Shown: positions 1-10,446 of the stretch, in pieces
Position numbering within the stretch: position 1 is the first letter of the stretch
How the letters are laid out: every line of letters begins with the position of its first letter
Notes under the pieces: model-generated
The model's database searches: none
Told to the model about the DNA's origin: nothing
The model's input: the letters and a program-made list of their open reading frames with translations, nothing else
DNA from: Stutzerimonas stutzeri
GTDB lineage: Bacteria > Pseudomonadota > Gammaproteobacteria > Pseudomonadales > Pseudomonadaceae
Direction of reading: 5' to 3'
Assembly: GCF_000952685.1 (NCBI RefSeq)
Contig: NZ_JYHV01000021.1
Span: 54,701-118,700 of the forward strand
Length of the DNA stretch: 64,000 nucleotides
Made by a program: the position numbers and the translations under genes

Positions 1-40
1 TGACTCGCCTGGTATGACGATTACAACTGCGCAGATTCGA

Positions 41-1036
41 TCAGAGCGCCTTCACCCCGCCCGCGCCGATGCCGGGCTTGCGGATGGAAATACCGTTGCG
101 CAGCGGCTCACCGAAGGCATCGAGGCTGACCTCGAACTGGTCACCCGGCTGCGCCTTGATCCCATCCGCGAACGACAGGGTAGCCGTTCCGAAGAAATGC
201 ACATGTACATCACCGGGTCGCAGGAACTGAGCGTACTTGAAGTGATGGTATTCGAGATTCTCTAGGCTGTGGCACATGTTGTCCTCGCCGGAGAGAAACT
301 CCTTCTCCCAGAGCACCTCGCCGTTGCGGCGGATGCGACTGATACCAGCCAGGTTCGCGGGCAGCTCACCGATCCGCAGCTCCGGTCCGAAGGAACAGAA
401 CCTGAGTTTGGAGTGAGCCAGATACAGGTAGTTCTTGCGTTCGGTCACATGATCGGAGAATTCATTGCCCAGCGCGAAACCGAGCCGGTATGGCTGGCCG
501 TCGTCGCCAATGACATAAAGGCCAGTCAGCTCAGGCTCTTCGCCGAAGTCCTCGGCGAAATCGGGCGCAGGAAAATCTGCACCGGGACGCACCAGGATGC
601 TGCCATCGCCCTTGTAGAACCACTCGGGCTGCGCGCCGACGGTTCCCGGCTGCGGCTTTCCGCCCTGCATGCCCCAACGGAACATCTGCATGGTATCGGT
701 CAGTTTTTCCGCGGTCTGCTCGACCTGCTGGTGCATCTTGTCTCGGGTCGAAGCGCTACCCAAGTGAGTCAGGCCGGTACCGCTGACCAGGCAATGCGCA
801 GGGTCTTCATGGTCCAGCGGCGGCAGCACTCGCCCGGCATCCAGCAGTTGCCTATACGACGGCCCGGCATCGCAGCCCTGCACGTCGATCTGAGCCGCCA
901 GGCTGTTACCGTTGCGAATCGCCGCCAGTGCCAGCTCGCGGGTACTGCTCACGCCGCGCAACATGTCGATGCGTTCGCCAATCACCACGCCTACCTGACG
1001 CTGGCCCTGTTCGTTCTCGAATTGAATCAACCGCAT
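41..1036 (-). CDS. GguC/AraD1-type FAH-fold enzyme
   Basis: This 331-residue protein belongs to the fumarylacetoacetate-hydrolase fold, GguC/AraD1 subgroup, which is found beside sugar-acid catabolic genes and is thought to act on 2-keto-3-deoxy aldonates. Visible family marks are the acidic metal-binding stretch EEPE at residues 166-169 and GNEFSDH at 190-196, which corresponds to the GND-type motif of FAH enzymes. I chose the ATG at 1036 because AGAGGAAG lies just upstream of it; a longer frame to 1078 adds 14 residues that do not look like the family. It is divergent from the LysR gene at 1159, with a LysR-like dyad between them. The exact reaction is inferred: dehydration or hydrolysis of a keto-deoxy acid. 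The family call is firm and the substrate unknown. Confidence 0.85.
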   Translation of the reverse strand: MRLIQFENEQGQRQVGVVIGERIDMLRGVSSTRELALAAIRNGNSLAAQIDVQGCDAGPSYRQLLDAGRVLPPLDHEDPAHCLVSGTGLTHLGSASTRDKMHQQVEQTAEKLTDTMQMFRWGMQGGKPQPGTVGAQPEWFYKGDGSILVRPGADFPAPDFAEDFGEEPELTGLYVIGDDGQPYRLGFALGNEFSDHVTERKNYLYLAHSKLRFCSFGPELRIGELPANLAGISRIRRNGEVLWEKEFLSGEDNMCHSLENLEYHHFKYAQFLRPGDVHVHFFGTATLSFADGIKAQPGDQFEVSLDAFGEPLRNGISIRKPGIGAGGVKAL

Positions 1037-1139
1037 GAGGCTTCCTCTTCTTATTGAAGGGCCTGCAATCGCAGGCATCTGCTGCGGCCACTTTAAAAAG
1101 CACCGTAGGTGGTGCCTAATGAAAGCTTCTGATTGAGTG

Positions 1140-1154
1140 ATAACTTCCAGTCAT
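1140..1154. promoter_or_regulatory. LysR-box-like dyad 1
   Basis: The sequence is ATAAC, five bases, GTCAT. It is a near-perfect dyad (4 of 5 arm positions) containing a T-N11-A core, as LysR-type operators do. It sits 4 bases before the lysR start at 1159 and about 100 bases upstream of the divergent gguC start, a position that suits autorepression plus activation of gguC. Two similar dyads occur at 3467 and 4514. The match is by eye only. Confidence 0.45.
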
Positions 1155-1158
1155 CCCC

Positions 1159-2115
1159 ATGATCGCCGCCCTGCCCTCCATCGTTTCTCGCTTGCGCCTC
1201 AAGCAGCTGCGCCTTCTCATCGCACTGGATGAACAGGGCTCGCTGCACCGTGCCGCCGAACAGGTCTCGATCAGCCAGCCCGGCGCCACGAAGGCGCTGC
1301 ACGAGATTGAAACGACCTTCGCCGCCGAACTGTTCACCCGTAGCAGCCAAGGGCTGCAACCCAACGATCTGGGTCGTTGCGTGATCCGCTATGCACGGCT
1401 GATCCACAGCGACCTGGCGCACCTGCGCGAAGAAATGGTCGGCATTCTGCAAGGACATGGTGGGCGTCTCTCGATAGGCGTGATAATGGGCGCCGTGCCG
1501 CTGTTGATGCGCGTGCTGGGCCGGTTGCGGCGCAAGCAGCCGGAGCTGTCAGTGGAGATCGTCGAGGACACCAGTGCGCGCCTGCTCGGCCTGCTCGACG
1601 AAGGCCGGCTGGACCTGGCGATCTGCCGGAGCAGTGTCAGCCGGCGTCCGGACGCTTATGACTGCCTGACCCTGCATGAGGAGCAGCTGGCCGTGGTCGC
1701 CCATCCTGACCATCCGCTCGCCGACGCCGCGGCGCCGCTGACCCTGGCCGATCTGAGCGGCTATCGCTGGGTCATCTACCCGGCGAACATGCCGATGCGC
1801 CAGTTGCTCGAGCGCGAATTCAGCGAAGCCAGCCTTGAGTTCCCGCGGTACCCGGTCGAAACCGCCTCCACCTTCACCACCCTCAGCCTGCTGCAGGAGG
1901 ATCCCGAGCTGGTCGCCGTCATGCCGCTGTCGGTGGCCCGTTTCGGCGAACGCTTCGCCATGATCCGTCAGCTGCCGCTGACACTGCACTCGCGCAGCGA
2001 ACCCTATGGTGTCATCGCCCGGCACGGGAGCAGCCTGTCGCCAGCGGCGCGGCTATTGCTCGAAGAGCTGCAGGACGAAAGCGGCTCGGCAGCGGCCGAG
2101 CCTTGCGTGGGCTAA
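1159..2115 (+). CDS. LysR-family regulator, GbpR-like (1)
   Basis: This 318-residue LysR-type transcriptional regulator has an N-terminal winged helix-turn-helix (about residues 11-70, with the characteristic stretch QVSISQPGATKALHEIE) and a periplasmic-binding-protein-like effector domain (about 95-300). The wording of the effector domain, such as YRWVIYPANMPMRQLLE, is like that of GbpR-type regulators of sugar uptake and catabolism, and the second LysR at 3507 shares it (WPWVLYPFDTPMRQMLE). It is divergent from gguC and its last 4 bases overlap the convergent FAH gene ending at 2112. No good ribosome site precedes the ATG, so the start carries some doubt. It probably controls gguC and itself through the dyad at 1140, with a sugar-acid intermediate as effector. 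Confidence 0.88.
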   Translation: MIAALPSIVSRLRLKQLRLLIALDEQGSLHRAAEQVSISQPGATKALHEIETTFAAELFTRSSQGLQPNDLGRCVIRYARLIHSDLAHLREEMVGILQGHGGRLSIGVIMGAVPLLMRVLGRLRRKQPELSVEIVEDTSARLLGLLDEGRLDLAICRSSVSRRPDAYDCLTLHEEQLAVVAHPDHPLADAAAPLTLADLSGYRWVIYPANMPMRQLLEREFSEASLEFPRYPVETASTFTTLSLLQEDPELVAVMPLSVARFGERFAMIRQLPLTLHSRSEPYGVIARHGSSLSPAARLLLEELQDESGSAAAEPCVG

Positions 2116-3293
2116 AGCAGGCCGCGTGCCCCGAGGTTCTTCAGCAGCGCCAACACCCCGAACTCCCAAGGCGCCACCGCATCGCTGTGGTTGACCCGGT
2201 TGTGCAGCGCCCCCAGTTGATCGCTGCGTATGCTGACCTTGTCGCCCAGCTTGTGGGTGAAGCCCGAACCCGCCGTATCGCGGTCCTCGGTGGGCGCGAA
2301 CAAGGTGCCGAGAAAGAGCAGGAAACCATCGGGATACTGGTGGTTGCGGTTGATCGCCTGCCCCACCAGATCCAGCGGGTCTCGACTGATCTGGTCCATC
2401 GAACTGCTGCCGTTGAGTACGTAGCCGTCCTCCCCCTCGACCCGCAGCTCCACCACGCTGCGGCGCACATCGTCGATGGCGAAGCTGTCGTCAAACAATC
2501 GAATGAAGGGCCCGATGGCACAGGAAGCGTTGTTGTCTTTCGCCTTGCTCAGCAACAACGCACTGCGACCCTCGAAGTCGCGCAAGTTGACGTCATTGCC
2601 CAGGGTTGCACCCACCGCCGCACCACGGCTGTTGACCGCCAGCACAACCTCTGGCTCGGGGTTGTTCCATGCCGAGCCCGGATGAATGCCTATTTCAGCC
2701 CCGGTGCCAACCGCCGCTAGCAACGGCGCTTTGGTGAATATTTCCGCATCCGGACCGATACCGACCTCCAGATATTGCGACCACAGGCCCTGCTCGATCA
2801 GCAAGCTCTTGAGGCCCATCGCCGCCTCGGAGCCCGGCTGGATGCGCGACAGGTCCGTCCCCAGAACCTGGTGAACCTGGCCGCGCACCGCTTCGGCCTT
2901 GGCCGGATCGCCCGCCGCCTGTTCTTCGATCACACGTTCGATCATGCTGGCGGCGAATGTCACACCAGCGGCCTTGATCACTTGCAAATCCGCCGGCGCC
3001 AACAGGTAAGGCCGGGCCGGGTCGCGATCTTCACCGCTGTTGGCCAGTAGCGCCTCGATGCTGGCGATCCGCGGCGCGTCCAGTTGTTGTAAACGCTGCA
3101 ACAGTTCGGGCCCCTCGAACAGACCGCTCAGGGTGGCTGACACGCGGGACAGGTCATAGACGCCGCCCTCGCGCAACAGCACAGGGGTCGGGCCGGCCAC
3201 GTCGCCGGGCAACCAGACGCGTCCGACCAGGGTGCCCTGCAGGCCATCGACGGGAAGGGTGTTTTCGAGAGTGAGCTGAATCCGGCGCGGCAT
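2112..3293 (-). CDS. FAH-family hydrolase/dehydratase (COG3970-like)
   Basis: This 393-residue protein has a long N-terminal region and a C-terminal FAH catalytic domain. Family marks are the metal ligands E213 and E215 in NPEPEVVLAV and GNDVNLRD at 232-239, both intact, so an active Mg-dependent enzyme is likely. Members of this subgroup occur in aldonate pathways, where they act as 2-keto-3-deoxy-arabinonate dehydratases or as hydrolases of diketo-deoxy acids. Which of these applies cannot be settled from sequence alone. It is convergent with the first LysR gene (4-base overlap) and divergent from the second LysR gene at 3507. The arrangement repeats that of gguC and its regulator, so I infer it serves the same substrate route under the LysR at 3507. 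Confidence 0.82.
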   Translation of the reverse strand: MPRRIQLTLENTLPVDGLQGTLVGRVWLPGDVAGPTPVLLREGGVYDLSRVSATLSGLFEGPELLQRLQQLDAPRIASIEALLANSGEDRDPARPYLLAPADLQVIKAAGVTFAASMIERVIEEQAAGDPAKAEAVRGQVHQVLGTDLSRIQPGSEAAMGLKSLLIEQGLWSQYLEVGIGPDAEIFTKAPLLAAVGTGAEIGIHPGSAWNNPEPEVVLAVNSRGAAVGATLGNDVNLRDFEGRSALLLSKAKDNNASCAIGPFIRLFDDSFAIDDVRRSVVELRVEGEDGYVLNGSSSMDQISRDPLDLVGQAINRNHQYPDGFLLFLGTLFAPTEDRDTAGSGFTHKLGDKVSIRSDQLGALHNRVNHSDAVAPWEFGVLALLKNLGARGLL

Positions 3294-3466
3294 AGGTCGG
3301 TTACCTTGGCGAAGATAAGAAACGCCGCGCCTTTAGCAGGACAACGAGCCCATGGCGTTGCAGCCTGCAGTACTATCCAGAGGGTGCTACCCGGACTGCG
3401 GGCGCGGCGATCATCACTTTAGGCAGCCAAACCGCCTGGCTTCTAATGACAAATTTTCAGGGTTCG

Positions 3467-3481
3467 ATATGACTTCGTTAT
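3467..3481. promoter_or_regulatory. LysR-box-like dyad 2
   Basis: The sequence is ATATG, five bases, GTTAT, again with a T-N11-A core; the right arm is identical to the right arm of the dyad at 4514. It lies between the divergent FAH gene (start 3293) and lysR (start 3507). The 10-mer GTTATCACTC at 3477-3486 is the exact reverse complement of GAGTGATAAC at 1135-1144 next to dyad 1. Confidence 0.4.
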
Positions 3482-3506
3482 CACTCCGCCGTCGAACAGA
3501 CCGATC

Positions 3507-4448
3507 ATGAGCGTTGAACAGGGCAATTTGCCCGCGTTGAAAAACTGGCTCAAATACCGCCATCTAGTGCTGATATCCACCCTGGCGCGTACCGCGAACA
3601 TGCACACCACAGCTGAGCAGATGGGCCTCAGCCAGCCGGCCGTCAGCAAGATGCTGCGCGATATCGAAGAGCTGTTCGGCTTCGCGCTGTTCGTACGTCT
3701 GTCACGCAAGCTGGTACCCAGCGAGCTCGGGCAGGTGGTCATTCAGCATGCTGAGAGTACCCTCAACGACACCCAGCGCTTCGCCCATCAGCTCGATACC
3801 TTGCGCAAGGGCGGCCACGGCAACATCAAGATCGGCGCGATCATCGCCGCCACCGCCGCCACCATTCCGGTGGCGCTGGTCGAACTCAAGCGACAGCGTC
3901 CGCTGTTGATGATCGAACTGGTTGAGCAGACCAGCGATCACCTGCTGGACATGCTCGAAAACAAGCAGCTCGATCTGGTGGTAGCCCGTTTTACCAACAC
4001 CCGCCAGCAGCAGCGCTTCGACTTCCAGCCGCTGGCCGAAGAGCCGTTCTGGTTGGTCTGCAAACGCGATCATCCATTGAGCGCACAGCGCGACATTCAT
4101 CCAGCCGAACTAACGCGCTGGCCTTGGGTGCTCTACCCCTTCGACACGCCGATGCGACAGATGCTCGAGCAACTGCTGAGCCAGCTCGACGTCGCGCCGC
4201 CGAGTAACGTCGTGGAAACCACCTCGGTGCAGACCACCCTCTACCTGCTGCGCAACAGCGAAACATTGGCACTACTGCCCGAAGCCATCGCCCGGCAGCA
4301 AGTCGAGCAGGGCTTGCTGTGCGAACTGTCCACCAGCCTGGCCACCCAATCGCTGCGGTACGGCATCCTCACCCGCAAGCATCAGACGCCCTCGAGCAAT
4401 GCGCAGGAATTGATGGAGATTCTGTTGCGAGGGCGCAGCGAGCTTTGA
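3507..4448 (+). CDS. LysR-family regulator, GbpR-like (2)
   Basis: This 313-residue LysR-type regulator has an N-terminal winged helix-turn-helix (about residues 17-75, AEQMGLSQPAVSKMLRDIEE) and a C-terminal effector-binding domain. It resembles the LysR at 1159 along its length and is probably a diverged paralogue. It is divergent from the 393-residue FAH gene and is followed, after 239 bases, by the enolase-superfamily dehydratase. A dyad lies upstream of its own start and a closely matching one at 4514 lies upstream of the dehydratase, so it is the best candidate activator of the forward fucD-TRAP-oxidase run. The effector is unknown; a sugar acid or keto-deoxy acid is likely. Confidence 0.88.
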   Translation: MSVEQGNLPALKNWLKYRHLVLISTLARTANMHTTAEQMGLSQPAVSKMLRDIEELFGFALFVRLSRKLVPSELGQVVIQHAESTLNDTQRFAHQLDTLRKGGHGNIKIGAIIAATAATIPVALVELKRQRPLLMIELVEQTSDHLLDMLENKQLDLVVARFTNTRQQQRFDFQPLAEEPFWLVCKRDHPLSAQRDIHPAELTRWPWVLYPFDTPMRQMLEQLLSQLDVAPPSNVVETTSVQTTLYLLRNSETLALLPEAIARQQVEQGLLCELSTSLATQSLRYGILTRKHQTPSSNAQELMEILLRGRSEL

Positions 4449-4513
4449 GTGTTACGCGTCGTGCCATAACGACGCGGCTGTGGTTGACGACCAAACCAGA
4501 TCTCAGACGTCGA

Positions 4514-4528
4514 ATAACTCCCCGTTAT
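4514..4528. promoter_or_regulatory. LysR-box-like dyad 3
   Basis: The sequence is ATAAC, five bases, GTTAT: a perfect 5-base dyad with a T-N11-A core, 160 bases upstream of the fucD-like start at 4688. It is the most symmetric of the three dyads in this region and the likeliest activator site for the forward catabolic operon. Confidence 0.5.
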
Positions 4529-4687
4529 CGTTCAATGAAGAAGCCTCATTAGTCCCGCGGTCGAAGCCGTCTATACCTTCCTCAGTGCTGGCGAGGGGAC
4601 ATCCCGCCGCTGAGCACCATCGTGCGCCGCGTCTCATCAGTCGCGACAGCAACAACAAGAACAAGACGCACCGGAAGGAAACCCGCA

Positions 4688-6010
4688 ATGCCGACGATCA
4701 CTCGGGTCGAAGTTCAGGATGTCCGGTTCCCGACGTCCCGCTCCCTGGACGGCTCGGACGCCATGAATGCCGCACCCGACTATTCCGCGACCTACGTCAC
4801 CCTGTACACCGATGCGCCCAGCGGCCTCACCGGCCAAGGTCTGACCTTCACCATCGGCCGGGGCAACGACATCTGTGTTGCCGCAGCCCGGTCGCTGTCA
4901 GGTATGGTCGAGGGGCGCAGCCTCGCCTCGATCACCGAGAACATGGGCCGGTTCTGGCGCCAGATCATCTCCGGCGACAGCCAGTTGCGTTGGTTGGGGC
5001 CCGAGAAGGGTGTGATCCATCTCGCCACCGCTGCCATCGTCAATGCGGTCTGGGATCTCTGGGCCAAGATCGAAGGCAAGCCGTTATGGAAGTTGCTGGC
5101 CGATATGTCGCCCGACGAGCTGGTGCGCTGTCTCGATTTCCGCTTCGTCAGCGATGTGCTGACGCCGGAAGAAGCACTCGCCATGCTGCAGCGCCAAGCC
5201 AGTGGCAAGGCGTCGCGCGAACAGGCGTTGATCGAGCGCGGCTACCCCGCCTACACCACCTCGGCCGGCTGGCTCGGTTACTCCGAAGAGAAGATTCGCC
5301 GGCTGGCCCGTGAAGGGCTGGCCGAAGGCTGGACGCATTTCAAACAGAAGGTCGGCGGCGACCTGCAGGAAGACATTCGGCGTGCATGCATCCTGCGTGA
5401 AGAAATCGGCGAAACCGGCACCTTGATGATGGATGCCAACCAGGTTTGGGACGTCGACGAGGCGATCCACAACATGCGTCAGCTGGCGCAGTTCAACCCG
5501 ATGTGGATCGAGGAGCCGACCAGCCCCGACGACATCCTCGGCCACGCCGAAATCCGTCGGCGCCTCGATGGCATCGGCGTCGCCACGGGTGAGCATTGCC
5601 AGAACCGCGTGATGTTCAAGCAGCTGCTGCAAGCGGGTGCGATCGATTACTGCCAGGTGGATGTCGCCCGTCTGGGTGGATTCAACGAAGCCATCCTGGT
5701 CCTCCTGCTGGCGGCCCGTTTTGGCGTGCCGGTCTGCCCGCACGGCGGCGGCGTGGGCCTGTGCGAATACATCCAGCATCTATCGATGTTCGATTACATC
5801 GCAGTGTCCGGCTCGCTCGAGGGGCGCGTGCTCGAGTACGTCGACCACCTGCACGAACACTTCGTCGATCCGGTGCGTGTGGAACGCGGTCACTACCGGG
5901 TGCCGACCGCAGCGGGTAGCAGCATCACCATGCATGCCGCGTCGCTCGCCGAGCATCTGTTCCCCACGGGTGCAGCCTGGCAGCTGGATGCGAGCCCAAG
6001 CGACCGATGA
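4688..6010 (+). CDS. L-fuconate dehydratase-type enolase superfamily enzyme
   Basis: This 440-residue enolase-superfamily enzyme is of the mandelate racemase/FucD type. FucD removes water from L-fuconate, and some relatives from D-arabinonate or L-galactonate, to give the 2-keto-3-deoxy acid. All expected active-site residues are present: K219 and K221 (FKQKVGG), D249 and N251 (MMDANQVW), E275 (WIEEP), E302 (TGEHCQN) and H352 (PHGGG). These lie one residue away from the positions I recall for the Xanthomonas enzyme. The start at 4688 has AAGGAA upstream; the longer frame from 4622 adds an unrelated 22 residues. It leads the run with the TRAP genes and the flavoprotein. Substrate stereochemistry cannot be read from the sequence. 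Confidence 0.88.
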   Translation: MPTITRVEVQDVRFPTSRSLDGSDAMNAAPDYSATYVTLYTDAPSGLTGQGLTFTIGRGNDICVAAARSLSGMVEGRSLASITENMGRFWRQIISGDSQLRWLGPEKGVIHLATAAIVNAVWDLWAKIEGKPLWKLLADMSPDELVRCLDFRFVSDVLTPEEALAMLQRQASGKASREQALIERGYPAYTTSAGWLGYSEEKIRRLAREGLAEGWTHFKQKVGGDLQEDIRRACILREEIGETGTLMMDANQVWDVDEAIHNMRQLAQFNPMWIEEPTSPDDILGHAEIRRRLDGIGVATGEHCQNRVMFKQLLQAGAIDYCQVDVARLGGFNEAILVLLLAARFGVPVCPHGGGVGLCEYIQHLSMFDYIAVSGSLEGRVLEYVDHLHEHFVDPVRVERGHYRVPTAAGSSITMHAASLAEHLFPTGAAWQLDASPSDR

Positions 6011-6100
6011 GCCAGGAGGTTACCCATCGCAGAGGCCTTCAAAGCAGGCGACCCTGAACCACCCGTCCCGCAGACCTTCACCCCAAAACGGAATGCCACG

Positions 6101-7150
6101 ATGAAAACAAAGACAAGAAAACAGGTGATTTCCATACTCGGCGCGCTGGGCATTGGCCTTGCGTGTTTGCAGGCGGCCGCCGCGCCGGAATTTCCACCGC
6201 TTCCCGAGGTGAAGGGCGATACCGTCCCGGACAAAGGCACCTTCAACATCAAGTTCAGCATCGGTACTACCCAGTCCGGCGCTCAATACCGGGGGCTGGA
6301 GTACTTCAAGAAGATCGTCGAGCAACGCAGCGAAGGGCGCGTCAACGTCAAGCTGTTCCACAGCGCGCAGCTGGGCGATGACCTACAGGCGGTCAGTTCG
6401 CTACAGGCCGGCACACTGGAAATGACGGCACCGTCGACCTCTCCACTCGTTGGCATGCTGCCGCAACTCGCGGTGTTCGATCTCCCGTTTCTGTTTCCCA
6501 CCCCGGCAGACGCCGACCGCGTGCTCGATGGTGAGATCGGCCAGAGAATGCTCAAGGATGCGTCCGGGCAAGGATTCGTCGCCATCGGCTGGGCCGAGAA
6601 CGGCTACCGTCAGCTGACCAACAGCAAAACGGCCGTGCAGACGCCTGACGACCTGGCCGGGTTGAAAGTCCGCACCATGCAGAATCCGATTCATATCGAC
6701 ATCTGGCGCACCCTCGGTGCGAACCCGACGCCGATGTCCTTCGCCGAGCTGTTCACCGCACTGGAACAGGGTGTGGTCGATGGCCAGGAAAATCCCTGGA
6801 TCACCATCTCATCGTCGCGTTTCAACGAAGTGCAGCCCTACGCAACCGAAACCAACCACGTCTACACGCCGTTCATGACCTTGGTTTCCGAGCGATTCTG
6901 GAATCGCCTGCCGGCTGAATACCAGGCACTGCTGGTGGATGCGAGCAAGGAGATGGGCATCTATGAACGCCATGTCAGCCGCACCATGAATGACCAGCTG
7001 AAGGCGGAAATGAAAGCCTCGAACATGAACGTCACCGAGCTTACCCCCGAGCAGGTAGCCGTCTTCCAGGAGCACCTCGAGCCCGTCTACGAGAAGTGGA
7101 AGTCACAGATCGGTGAAGACCTGGTGGATGCGATCCTGAGCAAGAATTGA
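6101..7150 (+). CDS. TRAP transporter substrate-binding protein (DctP family)
   Basis: This 349-residue periplasmic solute-binding protein has a signal peptide (basic start MKTKTRKQ, hydrophobic core, cleavage near residues 27-28) and the DctP fold. The conserved arginine-containing stretch LKVRTMQNPIHIDIWRTLG and the NPWITI segment are visible; in this family the arginine pairs with the carboxylate of the ligand. Relatives beside FucD-type genes bind aldonic or uronic acids. It is the first gene of a complete TRAP set, followed by the small and large permeases, and lies 90 bases after the dehydratase gene. I infer uptake of the aldonate that the dehydratase uses. Confidence 0.9.
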   Translation: MKTKTRKQVISILGALGIGLACLQAAAAPEFPPLPEVKGDTVPDKGTFNIKFSIGTTQSGAQYRGLEYFKKIVEQRSEGRVNVKLFHSAQLGDDLQAVSSLQAGTLEMTAPSTSPLVGMLPQLAVFDLPFLFPTPADADRVLDGEIGQRMLKDASGQGFVAIGWAENGYRQLTNSKTAVQTPDDLAGLKVRTMQNPIHIDIWRTLGANPTPMSFAELFTALEQGVVDGQENPWITISSSRFNEVQPYATETNHVYTPFMTLVSERFWNRLPAEYQALLVDASKEMGIYERHVSRTMNDQLKAEMKASNMNVTELTPEQVAVFQEHLEPVYEKWKSQIGEDLVDAILSKN

Positions 7151-7219
7151 CGCCTCGCCCCGTCACGGGCAGGCATCCAGTGCCTGCCCGCCTCCCGTAA
7201 GCCTTCAGGTATGGTTCCC

Positions 7220-7708
7220 ATGACCCGTCACTCATCTGCTCTCCAGGCCATGCTGGGCGTTCTGCGTTCAGCGCTGGAAATCACCATCGGCCTGCTGGTA
7301 TTGGGCGTGGTGTTCTGTGTCGCCGCCAATGTCTTTGGTCGTTTCGTCCTCAATTACTCCTTCGTCTGGGCCGAGGAGTTTTCCCGAATCATGTTCATCT
7401 GGGTGGTCCTGCTCGGCGCCGGGCTCGCCAGCCTGAACGACGAGCACGTCTCGGTGACCTACTTCAAAAACCTTGTTGCCGCCCCGCTGCAGAAGGCGTT
7501 CAGCCTGATCACCGTGGCCGTCATCTATGCGGTCTGCATCTGCATCCTGATCGGCTTCAAGGACATCCTGTCCGGCTTCGTCAGCGTCACGCCCCTGCTG
7601 CAAATCTCCAAGACCTTCATTTACAGCGCCATGCCGGTCATGGCGGTGCTGACGTTGATCGCCAACACCATCGCCCTGTTCTCGATATTCAGCCGGAGCT
7701 CGACATGA
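7220..7708 (+). CDS. TRAP transporter small permease (DctQ family)
   Basis: This protein of about 162 residues has four predicted membrane segments and is the DctQ-type small subunit of the tripartite ATP-independent transporter. The family marks FVWAEEFSRIMFIWVVLLG in the second helix region are present. Two ATGs are possible, at 7211 and 7220; I chose 7220 because CAGG near 7206 is at a usable distance from it and too close to the first. Its 3' end overlaps the large permease by 4 bases (ATGA), which implies translational coupling. It works with the proteins encoded at 6101 and 7705 in the inner membrane. Confidence 0.9.
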   Translation: MTRHSSALQAMLGVLRSALEITIGLLVLGVVFCVAANVFGRFVLNYSFVWAEEFSRIMFIWVVLLGAGLASLNDEHVSVTYFKNLVAAPLQKAFSLITVAVIYAVCICILIGFKDILSGFVSVTPLLQISKTFIYSAMPVMAVLTLIANTIALFSIFSRSST

Positions 7709-8961
7709 TCCTCTGGAGCATTCTGATCGGCCTGCTGGTGGCCATCGTGGTGGGCGTGCCGATCTCGTTCGCCCTGGCGGCGATAAGCCTGTTCATCTTC
7801 TTTTACGCCGACTACGCGATGACGCCCATCGTGTCCGAGGCGATCAACGGCCTGGATTCATTTCCCTTGCTGGCAATCCCGCTGTTCATCCTGGTTGGCG
7901 AGGTGATGAGCGAAGGTGGCATCGCCAAGCGCCTGGTGCGCCTGGCCAGCGCCATGGTCGGCTTCGTCTCCGGCGGTCTGGGGCAGATCGCTGTGCTCAC
8001 CTCGATGTTCTTCGGCGGCATCAGCGGCTCGGCGGTCGCCGATGCTTCGGCGGTCGGCAGCATGATGATCGAACCCATGAAGCGTCATCACTACCCGGCA
8101 CCTTTGGCCGCGGCGATCATCGTGGCCTCCTCGGTCGTCGGCATCATCATCCCGCCGTCGATCCCGATGATTCTCTATGGCGTGGTGACCAACACCTCGA
8201 TCTCGCAGCTGTTTCTCGCCGGGATCGTGCCCGGAGTCCTGATCACCCTGGGTCTGGCCATCACCACCTACTTCCAGTCAAAAAAGATCGGCAAGGCGCA
8301 GCCCTTCAGCGTCGGCGAGCTAGGCAAGGCGCTGCGCGGTGCGCTGTTGGCGATGCTGCTGCCGGTGATCATCGTCGGCGGCATTCTCACCGGAGTCTTC
8401 ACCCCTACCGAGAGCGCTGCCTTCGCGCTGGTCTATGCGCTCGTCATCTCGATGTTCGTCTACCGCAGCCTGACGGTGAAACGCTTCTTCCAGCTGTGTA
8501 TCGCCACCGGCAAACTCACCGGGATCGTCATGTTGCTGCTGGCATTCGCCAACGTGCTGGCCTGGCTGCTGACCGCCAACATGATTCCGCAGCAGCTGGT
8601 CGAGGCCCTCGGCGCGCTCTCGCAAAGCAAGTTCGTCATCCTCGGCATCCTCACGCTGTTCTTGCTGCTGGTCGGCTTCTTCATGGACCTGACGCCGGCA
8701 ATGGTGATTCTCGCGCCGCTGATGACGCCCATCGTGGTGAAGCTCGGCGTCGACCCGGTGTACTTCGGCGTGCTGATGTCCTTCGTGCTTGGCATCGGCC
8801 TGATCACGCCACCCGTCGGCACGGTGCTCTACGTGGGCTGCGGGGTCGGCAAGGTCGGCATGGAGCAGCTGGTGCATCGGTTGCTACCGTTCTACTTCAC
8901 GCTGCTGGCGCTGCTGGTGCTGTTCCTCGCCTTTCCCGGCCTGGTGCTCTGGTATCGCTAG
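7705..8961 (+). CDS. TRAP transporter large permease (DctM family)
   Basis: This 418-residue polytopic inner-membrane protein is of the DctM/YiaN type, the sodium-coupled transport subunit. Characteristic stretches are FFGGISGSAVADASAVGSMM, IIPPSIPMILYGV and GLITPPVGTVLYVG. It overlaps the small permease by 4 bases and is followed after 32 bases by the flavoprotein gene, so the whole set probably lies in one transcript. The length is normal for the family and nothing is missing. Confidence 0.93.
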   Translation: MILWSILIGLLVAIVVGVPISFALAAISLFIFFYADYAMTPIVSEAINGLDSFPLLAIPLFILVGEVMSEGGIAKRLVRLASAMVGFVSGGLGQIAVLTSMFFGGISGSAVADASAVGSMMIEPMKRHHYPAPLAAAIIVASSVVGIIIPPSIPMILYGVVTNTSISQLFLAGIVPGVLITLGLAITTYFQSKKIGKAQPFSVGELGKALRGALLAMLLPVIIVGGILTGVFTPTESAAFALVYALVISMFVYRSLTVKRFFQLCIATGKLTGIVMLLLAFANVLAWLLTANMIPQQLVEALGALSQSKFVILGILTLFLLLVGFFMDLTPAMVILAPLMTPIVVKLGVDPVYFGVLMSFVLGIGLITPPVGTVLYVGCGVGKVGMEQLVHRLLPFYFTLLALLVLFLAFPGLVLWYR

Positions 8962-8993
8962 CGCGGGGCTTGCTCCCAACGAAGGAATTACGC

Positions 8994-10436
<1,443 letters not shown>

Positions 10437-10446
10437 CACGCCCTGC

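Noticed and set aside
269-1057. Long plus-strand open frame of 262 codons opposite gguC
   Set aside because: It lies wholly antisense to a well-supported FAH-fold gene and has no protein-like pattern; it is a codon-bias shadow in GC-rich DNA.
8496-8993. Upstream extension of the flavoprotein frame over dctM
   Set aside because: The extra 166 codons overlap the well-supported TRAP large permease; the ATG at 8994 has a good ribosome site and gives the family length.
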